Assembly: GCF_001042985.1 (NCBI RefSeq)
Contig: NZ_JYKY01000036.1
Location: 1-37,464, forward strand
Reading direction: 5' to 3'
DNA from: Pseudomonas lundensis
GTDB lineage: Bacteria > Pseudomonadota > Gammaproteobacteria > Pseudomonadales > Pseudomonadaceae
DNA: 37,464 bases
The position numbers were made by a program, and so were the translations under genes. Of this stretch, positions 6,364-15,613 are shown in pieces. The notes below the pieces were generated by a model. It was not told the DNA's origin. It made no database searches and worked only from the letters and a program-made list of their open reading frames with translations. Numbering within the stretch: the first letter of the stretch is position 1; every line of letters starts with the position of its first letter.

Positions 6364-7086
6364 TTACTTCCCTTTCCCGAACAGCGCCGCGTACACGTCA
6401 TCGAGGTTCTTCCAGGCCGACTTAGCCAGGCGCTGAACCGATATCATCCGTATGGCGTGCTCCTTGTCTTCTTCGGTCTTCGCGTCTTTCAACTGCTCAC
6501 GGTACGGCGTGGTGTCTTTCACGACCTCGGAAATGTTTTTCTTGAACGCACGCAGCCGCTCGAACACCTCGTTGGAATAGATCACCGCGTCAGGGTTGAG
6601 GGTGAATTTCTTCTCCAGCTTGTGAAAGCCGAACACCGCCGAGAAGGTTTGCGGCAGGTCGTCTGCATCGTCAATCTGCACCTTGTTGAACACGACCAGG
6701 ATTCGCTTGGCTGGTACGCCAAGCGCCGATAGCGTCTTGATCGTGTTGATCGTGTCGGCCTGCTGCTTCTTCTCGCTGACCGTGGGCACCAGGAAGTAAT
6801 CGAACTCTTCCTGCGAGCCAGCGAACTGCCCCATGTACTTGAAGAAGTCTTCGACGTTCGAGGCTCCCACGTCGACCACAGCTTTGCTCTCGACCATCAG
6901 CCATTCTTGCAGCTCGCCGAACTGACGCCCCTTCATACGCTCGATCTCGGCGGCAGTGTCAGAAGCCCCCGCGTTGATTGTCTCGATGGCGAAGCGCGGC
7001 GCGTCCATCCGGGGCGACAACAACTGATCAGATACAGTCGTCTTGCCGGTGTTGCCGCTGAAATTCACTACGGCGATTTTACTCAT
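6364..7086 (-). CDS. stbB: StbB-like ParA-family ATPase
   Basis: The 240-residue protein begins MSKIAVVNFSGNTGKTTVSD, a P-loop at residues 9-17. The signature Lys of canonical ParA (KGGVGK) is replaced by Ser at position 10. A Walker B-like segment (SKAVVDVGASNV) and the VFNKVQ segment follow. In R388, StbB counters StbA: StbA favours vertical inheritance, and StbB is needed for conjugation by allowing the plasmid to reach the pole or transfer site. The start at 7086 overlaps the stbA stop (ATGA), and a GGAG sits inside the end of stbA, so the two are translationally coupled. The deviant P-loop is typical of StbB rather than a defect. Confidence 0.75.
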   Translation of the reverse strand: MSKIAVVNFSGNTGKTTVSDQLLSPRMDAPRFAIETINAGASDTAAEIERMKGRQFGELQEWLMVESKAVVDVGASNVEDFFKYMGQFAGSQEEFDYFLVPTVSEKKQQADTINTIKTLSALGVPAKRILVVFNKVQIDDADDLPQTFSAVFGFHKLEKKFTLNPDAVIYSNEVFERLRAFKKNISEVVKDTTPYREQLKDAKTEEDKEHAIRMISVQRLAKSAWKNLDDVYAALFGKGK

Positions 7087-7535
7087 GTGCGTCTCCTTCT
7101 GCTTGGGCTCGCACTCTCGTAGCGAGCCAGTTCTGAGGCGTTCACATCATCCCCAGGGTTCATGATCTTGCTCAATTCGTTCGGCGCCATTATTGGCGCC
7201 GGTAGATCCTGACTTTCCGTCTTTGTATCGTACGATACAATTTCCAGCTTTTCGGCGGTTGCCTCTGGCACTACCGCAGCTGACTGCGAATTTGGCACAT
7301 TTGCCGGTGCTTCGACCGTTCCGGCCTTGACCGACTTGCGATACCGATACAGGTAACTTTTCAGCGTCTCCATGCTGATCTCGATCCCCTGCTCCTTGAG
7401 CACATTCAGGATCGCTTGGCGTCTAACTCCCGCCTTCAATTGTTGCTCGATAATCGGCATCACCTGGCGTATTTGTGCCGCCTTGGTTTCCGGTTCAACT
7501 GCCTGCAATGCAGTCGCTAGGTCTAGCTTTGCCAT
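7083..7535 (-). CDS. stbA: StbA-like DNA-binding plasmid stability protein
   Basis: The 150-residue protein has an N-terminal HTH-like region (about residues 12-70: VMPIIEQQLKAGVRRQAILN, then ISMETLKSYLYRYRKSV). This resembles the DNA-binding domain of StbA of R388. The C-terminal half is Ala/Pro/Glu-rich and looks disordered. In R388, StbA binds 9-bp direct repeats upstream of its own gene, near oriT, and ensures plasmid segregation. Here a matching array of 9-bp units spaced by 11 bp begins at 7538, three bases upstream of the start. The start at 7535 is preferred; an upstream ATG at 7574 lies inside the repeats. An 18-bp palindrome lies within the coding sequence (7223-7240). Confidence 0.75.
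   Translation of the reverse strand: MAKLDLATALQAVEPETKAAQIRQVMPIIEQQLKAGVRRQAILNVLKEQGIEISMETLKSYLYRYRKSVKAGTVEAPANVPNSQSAAVVPEATAEKLEIVSYDTKTESQDLPAPIMAPNELSKIMNPGDDVNASELARYESASPSRRRRT
7223..7240. repeat. 18-bp palindrome inside stbA
   Basis: TTGTATCGTACGATACAA is a perfect palindrome in coding sequence (codons for IVSYDT). It shares GTATCGTACGATAC with the centre of the 32-bp palindrome at 5914-5945. Confidence 0.75.
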
Positions 7536-7537
7536 AT

Positions 7538-7666
7538 TGCACCCTATATGCACCTTATTGCTCTCTTTGTGCATCCTACTTACCCCCTACACATAGTCAA
7601 GCTAAACCCTTCCTGCATCCATTGTGCAGCCTTACAGCACCCACCTTGCACCCTACCTGTACCCTC
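7538..7666. repeat. StbA-type direct repeat array (9-bp units, 11-bp period)
   Basis: The consensus is TGCACCCTA. A right-hand set of five starts at 7614, 7625, 7636, 7647 and 7658, exactly 11 bp apart. A left-hand set has clear units at 7538, 7549 and 7570, with weaker ones at 7559 and 7581, again close to an 11-bp period. Two sets of five 9-bp repeats with 2-bp spacers is the layout I recall for the StbA binding region of R388. The array lies directly upstream of stbA and would also control its expression. Confidence 0.8.
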
Positions 7667-7963
7667 TTCTACGGTCTTCGACCTAAATGATGGATACGCC
7701 CTTAACAAGAGCATAATTTTTGATCCTTAACAGGATCAAAATCTTAATACACATCACGCACCTCCCTAGCGGGAGGTCAGCCCAGCATATACAGTGCTTC
7801 CAGTGGGTTTTGCCTGAATGCACATGTGATACAGATGTATTACAAATATACAATATGGACCATATTTTAATAGTGTTCTGTGTATTACATTTGTTATACA
7901 TGAACTCGAAGACCTGGACCCCTCCATTTCAAGGGGGGATTTTGACCGCCATGAGGGGGCAAT
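7667..7963. other. Probable oriT region
   Basis: This AT-rich spacer lies between divergent stbABC and trwABC-like genes, the position of oriT in R388. It holds a hairpin at 7718-7741 (TTTTGATCCT, loop TAAC, AGGATCAAAA) and a second at 7760-7777 (ACCTCCC, loop TAGC, GGGAGGT). A palindrome at 7852-7866 (AATATGG, A, CCATATT) is flanked by two copies of TGTATTACA. I could not identify the nick site: no close match to the R388 nic sequence is visible. The AT-rich right part probably also holds the trwABC promoter and the binding sites of the TrwA-like protein. Confidence 0.55.
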
Positions 7964-8350
7964 GTGGGGAAGACCGTACCGATACGTTTGAACGATGAGC
8001 AGCTGGCCAGGGTCGAGGAATCGGCTGCTTTGGCAGGCTACAAACACCTGTCCACCTACATGCGTGATCGTCTGCTTGAGCCGTCCAAAGTGGACAGCCA
8101 CCAGGGCGGAATCGACCAGTGGGCAGACCAACAACGAATCATGAGTTTGCTCGAATCACTCGACCAGGCGCAGGCCACTAACCGAACCATTCTGGCCATC
8201 GTGGTCTACCTGCTACGACAGAACAGCACGCAAGGAAAGCTCAGCGAGCTGCGTGCCGAACTGTCCGCATTGGGGAGCAACGAGGAAGCATTAGCCGCTC
8301 TGTTGCCCGAGTTGGCTAAGGACATTGAACGTCTATCAGGAGAGGACTAG
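7964..8350 (+). CDS. trwA: TrwA-like ribbon-helix-helix relaxosome accessory protein
   Basis: The 128-residue protein opens with a short ribbon-helix-helix domain (residues 1-45: TVPIRLNDEQLARVEESAAL, then HLSTYMRDRLLE). A helical C-terminal part follows, likely the tetramerisation and coupling region. TrwA of R388 binds oriT, represses its own operon and stimulates the relaxase and the coupling ATPase. The start is a GTG at 7964 with GAGGGGG before it; the second codon onward (GKTVPIRL) fits the beta-strand of the RHH fold. The stop TAG overlaps the GTG start of the next gene by one base, so translation is coupled. Confidence 0.75.
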   Translation: MGKTVPIRLNDEQLARVEESAALAGYKHLSTYMRDRLLEPSKVDSHQGGIDQWADQQRIMSLLESLDQAQATNRTILAIVVYLLRQNSTQGKLSELRAELSALGSNEEALAALLPELAKDIERLSGED

Positions 8351-9903
8351 TGCACAAACAAGAAGTCGATAGCGCAATATTGACGGCGGGGATTGCTCTG
8401 CCAATCGCCGGTTGGGTCGGCGGCGCCTACCTGGCGCAGATGCCGTTTACACCATTCCCCGGCGCCTTCCGCGAGACATTGCACCAGACACTGCAGAACC
8501 CAATCATGGCCGGATGCACGGTGGCCACCTCCGTGGTGGCCGGTGCCCTGGTCTACTACCTCAATGAGTATTGCGACGATGGGTTCCGTGGCGAACGGTT
8601 CATTGAGCATTTGCGCGGTTCTCGCATGCGAAATTGGCACTACGTGGACAGCAAAGTCCGTAGACGTAACGCCCAAACCAACCGTGAACGCCGCAAAAGT
8701 GGGCTGGAAAACATCGAACCGATCATGGTCGGCAAAGTGCCGATGCCACTGCACCTTGAAGATCGAAACACCATGATTTGCGCGTCCATCGGTGCCGGTA
8801 AGTCCGTCACCATGGAAAGCATGATGGTCTCGGCGTTGAAGCGTAACGACAAGATGGCCGTTGTCGATCCCAACGGCACCTTTTACTCAAAGTTCAGTTT
8901 CAAAGGCGATGTGATTCTCAACCCCTTCGATGCTCGGTCAGCAGGTTGGACGGTGTTCAACGAGATCAAGGGTGTTCACGACTTCGACCGTATGGCGAAA
9001 TCCATCATCCCGCCGCAGGTGGATCCAGGTGATGAACAGTGGTGCGCGTATGCCCGTGACGTACTGGCCGACACCATGCGTAAGCTCAAGGAAACCAACA
9101 ACCCGAACCAGGACACGCTGGTAAACCTGCTGGTTCGGGAGGATGGGGACACCATTCGGGCGTTCTTGGCCAACACCGACTCCGAGGGCTATTTCCGCGA
9201 CAACGCTGAAAAGGCGATTGCCAGTATTCAGTTCATGATGAACAAGTACATTCGCCCGCTGCGCTTCATGACCAAGGGTAGTTTCTCGATCCATAAGTGG
9301 GTGACAGACCCGAATGCGGGCAATCTGTTTATCACCTGGCGGGAGGACATGCGCTCGACCATGCAGCCATTGGTGGCCATGTGGATTGATACGATCTGCG
9401 CGACCATCCTCAGCTATGAGCCCATGACCGGGAAACGTCTCTGGATGTTCCTGGACGAGCTGCAGTCGCTGGGCAAACTCGAATCGTTCGTGCCAGCAGC
9501 CACCAAAGGCCGGAAACACGGCCTTCGTATGGTTGCCAGTCTGCAGGACTGGTCGCAGTTGATCACCAGCTATGGCCAACACGATGCAGAAACGGTGCTG
9601 TCTTGCTTCCGTAATTACGTGATTCTTGCCGCATCCAACGCACAAACCTCGGACAAGGCCAGCGAGATCCTTGGCCAGCAGGAAGTCAGGCGTATGCGTG
9701 TCTCTTTCAGCAACGGCCGCAGCAACCGCTCGCCAGAGATCAAGAAAGAGCCCGTGGTCATGGACTCCGAAATCTCAAATTTGAAAGACCTTGAGGCTTA
9801 TCTGAAATTCGGTGAGGACTTCCCTATCACCAAAATCAAGCTGCCCTATGTGAATCACAAAGAGAGAGCGCAGGGAATAGTCGTTGCCGGTCAGGCTGCG
9901 TAA
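8350..9903 (+). CDS. trwB: TrwB/VirD4-type coupling protein (T4CP)
   Basis: The 517-residue protein has two N-terminal membrane segments (about residues 8-30 and 52-70), then a RecA-like ATPase domain. Walker A is ASIGAGKS at about residues 145-152. This P-loop fits [AG]xxxxGK[ST] but lacks the usual leading Gly. Walker B is LWMFLDELQSL near residue 365, followed by LRMVASLQDWSQL, typical of TrwB/TraD. T4CPs are hexameric inner-membrane pumps that link the relaxosome to the secretion channel and drive DNA transfer. The length matches TrwB of R388. It starts at GTG 8350, overlapping trwA by one base, and stops ten bases before the relaxase start. Confidence 0.93.
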   Translation: MHKQEVDSAILTAGIALPIAGWVGGAYLAQMPFTPFPGAFRETLHQTLQNPIMAGCTVATSVVAGALVYYLNEYCDDGFRGERFIEHLRGSRMRNWHYVDSKVRRRNAQTNRERRKSGLENIEPIMVGKVPMPLHLEDRNTMICASIGAGKSVTMESMMVSALKRNDKMAVVDPNGTFYSKFSFKGDVILNPFDARSAGWTVFNEIKGVHDFDRMAKSIIPPQVDPGDEQWCAYARDVLADTMRKLKETNNPNQDTLVNLLVREDGDTIRAFLANTDSEGYFRDNAEKAIASIQFMMNKYIRPLRFMTKGSFSIHKWVTDPNAGNLFITWREDMRSTMQPLVAMWIDTICATILSYEPMTGKRLWMFLDELQSLGKLESFVPAATKGRKHGLRMVASLQDWSQLITSYGQHDAETVLSCFRNYVILAASNAQTSDKASEILGQQEVRRMRVSFSNGRSNRSPEIKKEPVVMDSEISNLKDLEAYLKFGEDFPITKIKLPYVNHKERAQGIVVAGQAA

Positions 9904-9913
9904 CGGAGGTTGC

Positions 9914-12880
9914 ATGCTCAACGTCACGCCGATTCGAGGAAACAACCAGTACGCTGCAGCACGTTATTTCTCTGCTGCAGACGACTACTACGCCAAGGAA
10001 ACACCCGGCGAGTGGCAAGGCGAAGGTGCCGAACGGCTCGGCCTGGTCGGCCCCGTCGATCAGCTGCAACTGGCCAAACTGCTTGATGGCAAGTTGCCGA
10101 ACGGCGAGCGGATCCACACCACGTTCAATGCCGAAACCAACAAGCGGCGCATGGGCTTGGACATGACATTCTCGGCGCCGAAATCGGTGTCGATGCAAGC
10201 ACTCGTCGCCGGCGACAAAAATGTCACCCTGGCTCACGACCGGGCGGTGGCCAAGGCCATGCACCACGTCGAAAAGCTCGCCCAGGCACGGCGCAAGGTA
10301 CAGGGCAAGTTCCTGCGCGAACGCACGGGGAACATGGTCATTGGCAAGTTTCGCCACGAAATGAGTCGCGGCAAGGATCCCCAACTGCACACCCATGCGG
10401 TGATCATGAACATGACGCAGCGCGCCGATGGTAAATGGCGTGCCTTGTTCAACGACGATATTTTCAAGGTTCAGCATGAAGTTGACGCCATGTACAAGGG
10501 CCAACTGGCCTTGGAGCTGCGCGAGCTGGGCTACGAGATCCGCGTACTCGATGGCAAAGGCAACTTCGAGCTGAATCACATTTCACGGGAACAGATCGAA
10601 GCATTCTCCAGCCGCAGCAAAGTCATTGAAGAAGCGTTGGCCAAGGACGGGAAAACCCGGGCCGACGCGACCACTCTGGAAAAACAAGTTATCTCAATGG
10701 CCACCAGGCCGCACAAAGACGAGCGCGACCACGATCTGGTGAAACAGTATTGGGTGACGAAAAGCCGCGAGTTAGGGATCGACTACGGCCCACAAAGCCG
10801 ATTGGATGGCCGCGAGTATGGTGAATCAGGCCCAGCGTCAGGCGCTGGCCGCGTTCCATCTGATCCCAATCTACCCGCAGGGCTGACACCGGCCCAAGCC
10901 GTTGTGCAATACGCAATCAATCACCTGACCGAGCGTGAACAGGTTGTTACCCAGTTGGACCTGTTGACCGTGGCGCTCCAGCGTTCGGTAGGGTTGGCCG
11001 GGCCTGACCAGGTACGGGCCGAAATAGCCCGGCTGGTACAACAAGGTACGCTCATAGAGTCAGCACCGGCCTACTCAATGGCACAGCCCACGGAAAACGC
11101 GCCCGTGTTGTCGCCTGCAGGTTGGCAAGCTCACCTGCAGGAGTTGAAAGGCTGGACGGACAAGCAGGCAAAACAGTACGTGGCCACCGCCATCGAGCGC
11201 GGTTCATTGGTGCCAACCGAGAAGCGCTACACCACACAGAAAGGCTTGAAGCGCGAGAAAGCCATCCTTGCCATTGAGCGCACTGGCCGGGGCCAGGTGA
11301 CGCCGCTCATGTCCCAGGAGCAGGTCGCTAAAGCACTTGAAGGATCAACCCTCACCGCTGGCCAACGGCAAGCCGTCGAGACCATCGTCAGCACGGAGAA
11401 TCGGTTTGTCGGCATTCAGGGTGATGCTGGTACGGGCAAAACCTACTCCGTTGAGCGGGCCGTGCAACTGCTCACATCCGTCAACGAGGCAATGAGTTAC
11501 GGCAAGACAGAGGATCAACTCGGCTATCGAATCCTCGCATTGGCGCCGTATGGGAACCAAGTTGCCGCACTCAAAAACGAGGGGATGGACGCTCATACCC
11601 TGGCCAGCTTTTTCAACACCAAAGACAAGACCCTGGACGAAAGGACTATCATTGTTCTCGACGAGGCCGGTGTCGTCGGCGCTCGCCAGATGGAACAGCT
11701 CATGCGGCTGGTGGAAAAGTCCGGGGCCCGCCTTGTTCAGCTGGGCGATACCAAACAGACCGAGGCCATCGAGGCGGGAAAACCATTCGCCCAGCTCCAG
11801 CAGAACGGCATGCAAACCGCCCGGATCAAGGAGATCCAGCGGCAGAAAGACCCCGAGTTGAAATTAGCCGTCGAGCACGCCGCCGATGGCAATACTCCCA
11901 AGTCGCTGCAGCACATCAAGCACATTGAGGAACTGCGCAACCCTATCGATCGACATCAAGCGATCGTCAACGACTACATGCAACTGACTGACCAGGAGCG
12001 TAGAGAGGTATTGATCGTTGCCGGTACAAACAAAGACCGCAAAGAGATCAACACTTTGGCGCGCAAGGCATTGGGCCTTGAGGGCCGGGGGGCGAAGTTC
12101 GACACGTTGAACCGCGTTGATATGACTCAGGCAGAGCGGCGCTACGCACCGACCTACCAGCAAGGAATGGTCATTCAGCCGGAGAAAGACTACAAAAAAG
12201 CGGGCTTGGTTCGTGGCGAGAACTACACCGTCAAACAGGCGTTACCGGGAAACATCCTTGTCGTGACCGGTGCCGATGGCCAGAGCCGTCAGATCAACTC
12301 GCGACAGGTTACAAAGCTCAGCGTCTACAAGGCAGAGCGCCCGGAGCTGTCCATTGGCGACCTGGTACGCATCACCCGCAACACGCCATCACTCGACCTC
12401 ACCAACGGCGACCGGATGCGAGTTATCAGCACAGCCAACGGCATGATCGAGCTGGCTTCGACCAGAGAGCGCGACGGAAAGCCGGAGCGCGTGGTGAAGC
12501 TGCCATCGAACAAACCGCTGCACCTGGAACACGCTTATTCCGCGACTGTTCACAGTGCGCAGGGCCTAACCAATGATCGCGTGATGATCTCCGTGAACAC
12601 CAAGAGCCGTACCACTTCGCTAAATCTGTTCTACGTGGCCATCAGTCGGGCGCGGTTGGAAGCGAGGATCTACACCGATGCTATCGCCGGTTTGCCGGGT
12701 TCTATTGCCAAGCGCTACGACAAAACCACGGCACTGGCGCTGCAAAAAGAGCGGGACGCCCAGCGCCTGCAGAAAGCGCACGCCCCGAAAACGGTTGTGG
12801 ATGGGCCAAAAACCGAGCGAGCTTTGGAACGCGAAAAACGCATGCGGCCCAACAGCCCAAGCGGCGGCATACCAAATTAG
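9914..12880 (+). CDS. trwC: TrwC-type MOBF relaxase-helicase
   Basis: The 988-residue protein joins an N-terminal HUH relaxase to a C-terminal superfamily 1 helicase. Catalytic tyrosines appear at Tyr18 and Tyr26, as in TrwC, within YFSAADDYY. The metal-binding histidines are His148, His159 and His161 (RHEMSRG...QLHTHAV). Helicase Walker A is GDAGTGKT at 503-510, and Walker B is IIVLDEAG near 582. The C-terminal HSAQGLT and FYVAISRAR motifs are those of RecD/TraI-type helicases. It nicks oriT, stays covalently bound and unwinds the strand. The start at 9914 is chosen over an earlier in-frame ATG because GGAGG precedes it and MLNVTPI matches family starts. It appears intact. Confidence 0.96.
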   Translation: MLNVTPIRGNNQYAAARYFSAADDYYAKETPGEWQGEGAERLGLVGPVDQLQLAKLLDGKLPNGERIHTTFNAETNKRRMGLDMTFSAPKSVSMQALVAGDKNVTLAHDRAVAKAMHHVEKLAQARRKVQGKFLRERTGNMVIGKFRHEMSRGKDPQLHTHAVIMNMTQRADGKWRALFNDDIFKVQHEVDAMYKGQLALELRELGYEIRVLDGKGNFELNHISREQIEAFSSRSKVIEEALAKDGKTRADATTLEKQVISMATRPHKDERDHDLVKQYWVTKSRELGIDYGPQSRLDGREYGESGPASGAGRVPSDPNLPAGLTPAQAVVQYAINHLTEREQVVTQLDLLTVALQRSVGLAGPDQVRAEIARLVQQGTLIESAPAYSMAQPTENAPVLSPAGWQAHLQELKGWTDKQAKQYVATAIERGSLVPTEKRYTTQKGLKREKAILAIERTGRGQVTPLMSQEQVAKALEGSTLTAGQRQAVETIVSTENRFVGIQGDAGTGKTYSVERAVQLLTSVNEAMSYGKTEDQLGYRILALAPYGNQVAALKNEGMDAHTLASFFNTKDKTLDERTIIVLDEAGVVGARQMEQLMRLVEKSGARLVQLGDTKQTEAIEAGKPFAQLQQNGMQTARIKEIQRQKDPELKLAVEHAADGNTPKSLQHIKHIEELRNPIDRHQAIVNDYMQLTDQERREVLIVAGTNKDRKEINTLARKALGLEGRGAKFDTLNRVDMTQAERRYAPTYQQGMVIQPEKDYKKAGLVRGENYTVKQALPGNILVVTGADGQSRQINSRQVTKLSVYKAERPELSIGDLVRITRNTPSLDLTNGDRMRVISTANGMIELASTRERDGKPERVVKLPSNKPLHLEHAYSATVHSAQGLTNDRVMISVNTKSRTTSLNLFYVAISRARLEARIYTDAIAGLPGSIAKRYDKTTALALQKERDAQRLQKAHAPKTVVDGPKTERALEREKRMRPNSPSGGIPN

Positions 12881-13525
12881 TGAACTTTGCCTTATCTCGG
12901 CATGCCCCCTATTACCGTGCCATCCGCTCGGCTTTCGCGGTATTGCACAGCGCCACCGAGCATGTGCGCGAGAAGTCCGTCATGCGCCAGGTGACCATCA
13001 GCTTGATTCCGCTGTTTGGCATCAACCTGTTCATTCCGAGGCTGGTCGAGTTCCTGGCGCAAAACCCGGAACTGGACATCAACGTCACCTACGCAAACCA
13101 CCGCAGCTATTCCAGCGAACCAGCCACTGGCCGGGCAATCACAGCGAGCCGCTGATCTCGGGTGCCGTCTCGCCCTATTGCAGCCGCGAATTCCTTCAGC
13201 GCCACGCCCCCATCGACTCGCCCCAGGCCTTGAGCCAACTGCCGTTGCTGCACGACGAAGAACGCGGCACCTGGGCCGAATGGTTTCAAGTCGCCGAGGT
13301 CAAGCACGCCAGTGCGCTCAATGGCTTGCTGCTCGAAGACGGGCAACTGGCGCTGACCGGCCTGGGTTGCTCGCTGCTGCGCGAGCCGTTGGTGGCGCCG
13401 ATGTCGCCAGCGGCGAACTGGTAAAGCTGTTCGACCTGCACGTGGATGACGGCCGCCAGTACTACCTGTGCCGGCGCTCCAACAGCGAACTGTCCGACGA
13501 AAACCTGAGCTCAAGCGCAGCCTAG
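12880..13525 (+). pseudogene. Broken LysR-family regulator (GcvA-like), N-terminus missing
   Basis: Three frames in sequence recover the effector-binding domain of a LysR protein: SAFAVLHSATEHV to FGINLFIPRLVEFLAQNPEL, then LISGAVSPYCSREFL to EERGTWAEWFQVAEVKHASA, then GADVASGELVKLFDLHVDD. The first junction near 13130 shows a small deletion with frame change, the second near 13400 a one-base shift. The HTH is absent, because the sequence begins directly at the relaxase stop codon. This marks the left border of the chromosome-like cargo and suggests the insertion cut the gene. Confidence 0.85.
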
Positions 13526-13531
13526 TGACGG

Positions 13532-14461
13532 CTACGCCAGCAACCGCTGATTGATCACCATTTGCTCACGCCCGCGCGCCACAATCCAAGGGTGGAAGTC
13601 GCGGCAGTGGGCCTTGTCGAACGCGCCCTTGGCACCCACCAAAAAATACGCCGACGGCAAGGGCAAGGCCCGGGCAAACGGCCTGATCAAACGCCCATCT
13701 GACAACGCATCAGCCACCATTGAGTATTGCGCCAGTACCACACCCTGCCCCGCCAATGCGGCCTGGATTGCCATGGCAGACAAGGAATACACGCGGTAGC
13801 CATCGCGAATGCTTTCGCAGTCCACCTGTTGGGCCTTGAACCAGTCACGCCACGAAGGCGGCGAGGCAAACTTCGGTAGCCAGTCGATGGACAGCAGCGG
13901 ATATGCCAGCAGGTCTGCCGGTTTGTTGAGCAGCACATCAGGCCGCAACAACCAAGGGCTGCACACCGGCACCACGCAATCGCGAAACAGTTCGATGGCG
14001 TTTTCCGTGGCCACGTAGTCGCCGTAGGTGAAGCGAAAATCGATGTCGTAGCCCTCTGGCGAAGGTTCGGCGTGACTGCCATCGAGAAACAAATTGAGTT
14101 CCGGGTGCTCGTCCTGCCAGGCATAGATGTGCGGTGCCAACCAATCCGACAGCAATGACGGCAAAGCGCTGATGCGCAGGTTGCTGGCGTTTTTCGACCG
14201 CTCGACCTCGACCTGGGCGATGCGCAGGCTCTCGAATGCCGCTGCGCAGCTATCGTGATAACGCTGGCCGGCGGCGGTCAGGCGAATACGCTTGCCGACC
14301 TTCAAGGTCAGGCTCAAGCCCAGGGTGTCTTCCAGCAGTTTCATTTGTTGGCTGACGGCACCGGCCGAGATACCCAGACGCTTGGCGGCCTCGACAATGC
14401 CGCCGAAACGTCCCACGGCTTCAAAAACCTGCAGCGCGCGCAGGGAAGGCAAGCTGTTCAT
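13532..14461 (-). CDS. LysR-type transcriptional regulator of the cargo catabolic genes
   Basis: The 309-residue protein has the standard LysR winged HTH at residues 1-60 (LRALQVFEAVGRFGGIVEAA, then LGISAGAVSQQMKLLED). The effector-binding domain follows (RISALPSLLSDWLAPHIYAW onwards). It resembles the GcvA subgroup. Its gene is divergent from the ABC importer operon, the usual place for a LysR activator. A cluster of ATG codons follows GGAG; the last one at 14461 has the best spacing, though the start could be up to 12 bases earlier. Its inducer is unknown, perhaps the transported compound or a breakdown product. Confidence 0.9.
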   Translation of the reverse strand: MNSLPSLRALQVFEAVGRFGGIVEAAKRLGISAGAVSQQMKLLEDTLGLSLTLKVGKRIRLTAAGQRYHDSCAAAFESLRIAQVEVERSKNASNLRISALPSLLSDWLAPHIYAWQDEHPELNLFLDGSHAEPSPEGYDIDFRFTYGDYVATENAIELFRDCVVPVCSPWLLRPDVLLNKPADLLAYPLLSIDWLPKFASPPSWRDWFKAQQVDCESIRDGYRVYSLSAMAIQAALAGQGVVLAQYSMVADALSDGRLIRPFARALPLPSAYFLVGAKGAFDKAHCRDFHPWIVARGREQMVINQRLLA

Positions 14462-14842
14462 CATCATCTCCATAGCAATCGACGGTTTTATACTTTAGCT
14501 GAGCTATAGCAAGCCACAGTTTTCGACATTTTTTGTATATGAAAAGCCTCGTATTCTGGCTTTGGCGGGTATTTACCTGTCCCGGTCAGGAGACGCCCCA
14601 TGTTGTTACGCAAGACCCGATACGGTGCAGCCTCTGATGTAACCATGCGTACCAAAAAACCATAGTGGCCCGGCGACTCAGCCACCCCGGGCTTATCAGC
14701 ACCGCGAAAAACAGCACCTTGCAGGCATTTTCCGTGAATTGGCCTGCATTTTGCATTAAATGTATATACAGGTACTATCATATAAAGATTTTTCTGTAAT
14801 ACATCGTTAGCGTTCGATCCGTCAGACAAAGGAAAAACAACA
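14462..14842. promoter_or_regulatory. Divergent promoter region between LysR gene and ABC importer
   Basis: This 381-bp gap has no gene. It holds the palindrome TAGCTGAGCTA (14496-14506) close to the LysR start and the 12-mer CTCGTATTCTGG (14548-14559), which recurs before the Rieske oxygenase at 19191-19202. An AT-rich stretch lies near 14755-14800, upstream of the importer. LysR-type sites (T-N11-A) are too loose to place with certainty. Confidence 0.5.
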
Positions 14843-15613
14843 ATGAAAAAATTTGTACTCGCCACCGTCTTTGCATTGGCTTCCACCGGCGTCCTGGCCA
14901 AGGATTTAAGCGTCATTCGCTTTGGCGTCGATCCGACCTTCGCTCCGTTCGAATCGAAAAACCCCGACGGTCAACTGGTGGGCTTTGACATCGACCTGGG
15001 CAACGCCATTTGCGCCGAGCTGAAGGTCAAGTGCGTGTGGGTGGAAAACGCATTCGACAGCATCATCCCGGCGCTGCGGGCGAAAAAGTTCGATGCCGTG
15101 TTGTCGGCAATGACCATCAACGACCAGCGCAAAAAAAACGTGGACTTCTCCGACCGTCTCTATAACTCCCCCAACCGTTTGATCGCGAAAAAGGACAGCG
15201 GTCTGCTGCCTACGCCAGAATCCCTGAAAGGCAAGCGCGTCGGCGTAGCCCAAGGCACTACCCAAGAGACGTACGTCAAAAAAATCTGGGCGCCTAAAGG
15301 GGTGATCATGGTCACCTACCCCAATCAGGACTTGCTGTATCCGGACCTGGTCAGCGGCCGTATCGACGCCAGCCTGACCGATGCCGCCGTGGCCGAACTG
15401 GGTTTTTTGCAAACGCCTAAGAACACCGGTTTCGCCTTCGCCGGCGACGCTGTGTACAACCAGGAACTGCTGGGCGAAGGCATTGCCATCGGCCTGCGCA
15501 AGAACGAGCCGCAGCTGATGGAAGCCATCAACCGGGCACTGGCCGAAATGCACAAGAACGGCACCTACGACACCATCCAGAAGAAGTACTTCACCTTCGA
15601 CATCTACAACTAA
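14843..15613 (+). CDS. Amino-acid-type ABC transporter, periplasmic binding protein
   Basis: The 256-residue protein has a signal peptide (MKKFVLATVFALASTGVLA, cleavage before KDLSV). The family-3 solute-binding fold follows: IRFGVDPTFAPFESKNPDGQ near the N-terminus, then FDIDLGNAICAEL and SAMTINDQRKKNVDFSD. The pattern is that of the Lys/Arg/Orn/His binding proteins (HisJ/ArgT/AotJ). It is the first gene of an importer operon. Ligand type is a family guess: a cationic amino acid, an opine-like compound or an amino-acid conjugate all fit. AAAGGA precedes the start. Confidence 0.92.
   Translation: MKKFVLATVFALASTGVLAKDLSVIRFGVDPTFAPFESKNPDGQLVGFDIDLGNAICAELKVKCVWVENAFDSIIPALRAKKFDAVLSAMTINDQRKKNVDFSDRLYNSPNRLIAKKDSGLLPTPESLKGKRVGVAQGTTQETYVKKIWAPKGVIMVTYPNQDLLYPDLVSGRIDASLTDAAVAELGFLQTPKNTGFAFAGDAVYNQELLGEGIAIGLRKNEPQLMEAINRALAEMHKNGTYDTIQKKYFTFDIYN

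Noticed and set aside
7681..7963. A precise nick site in the oriT region
   Set aside because: Short partial likenesses to the R388 nick region (for example AGCCCAG after the hairpin at 7760-7777) are too weak to place the nick.
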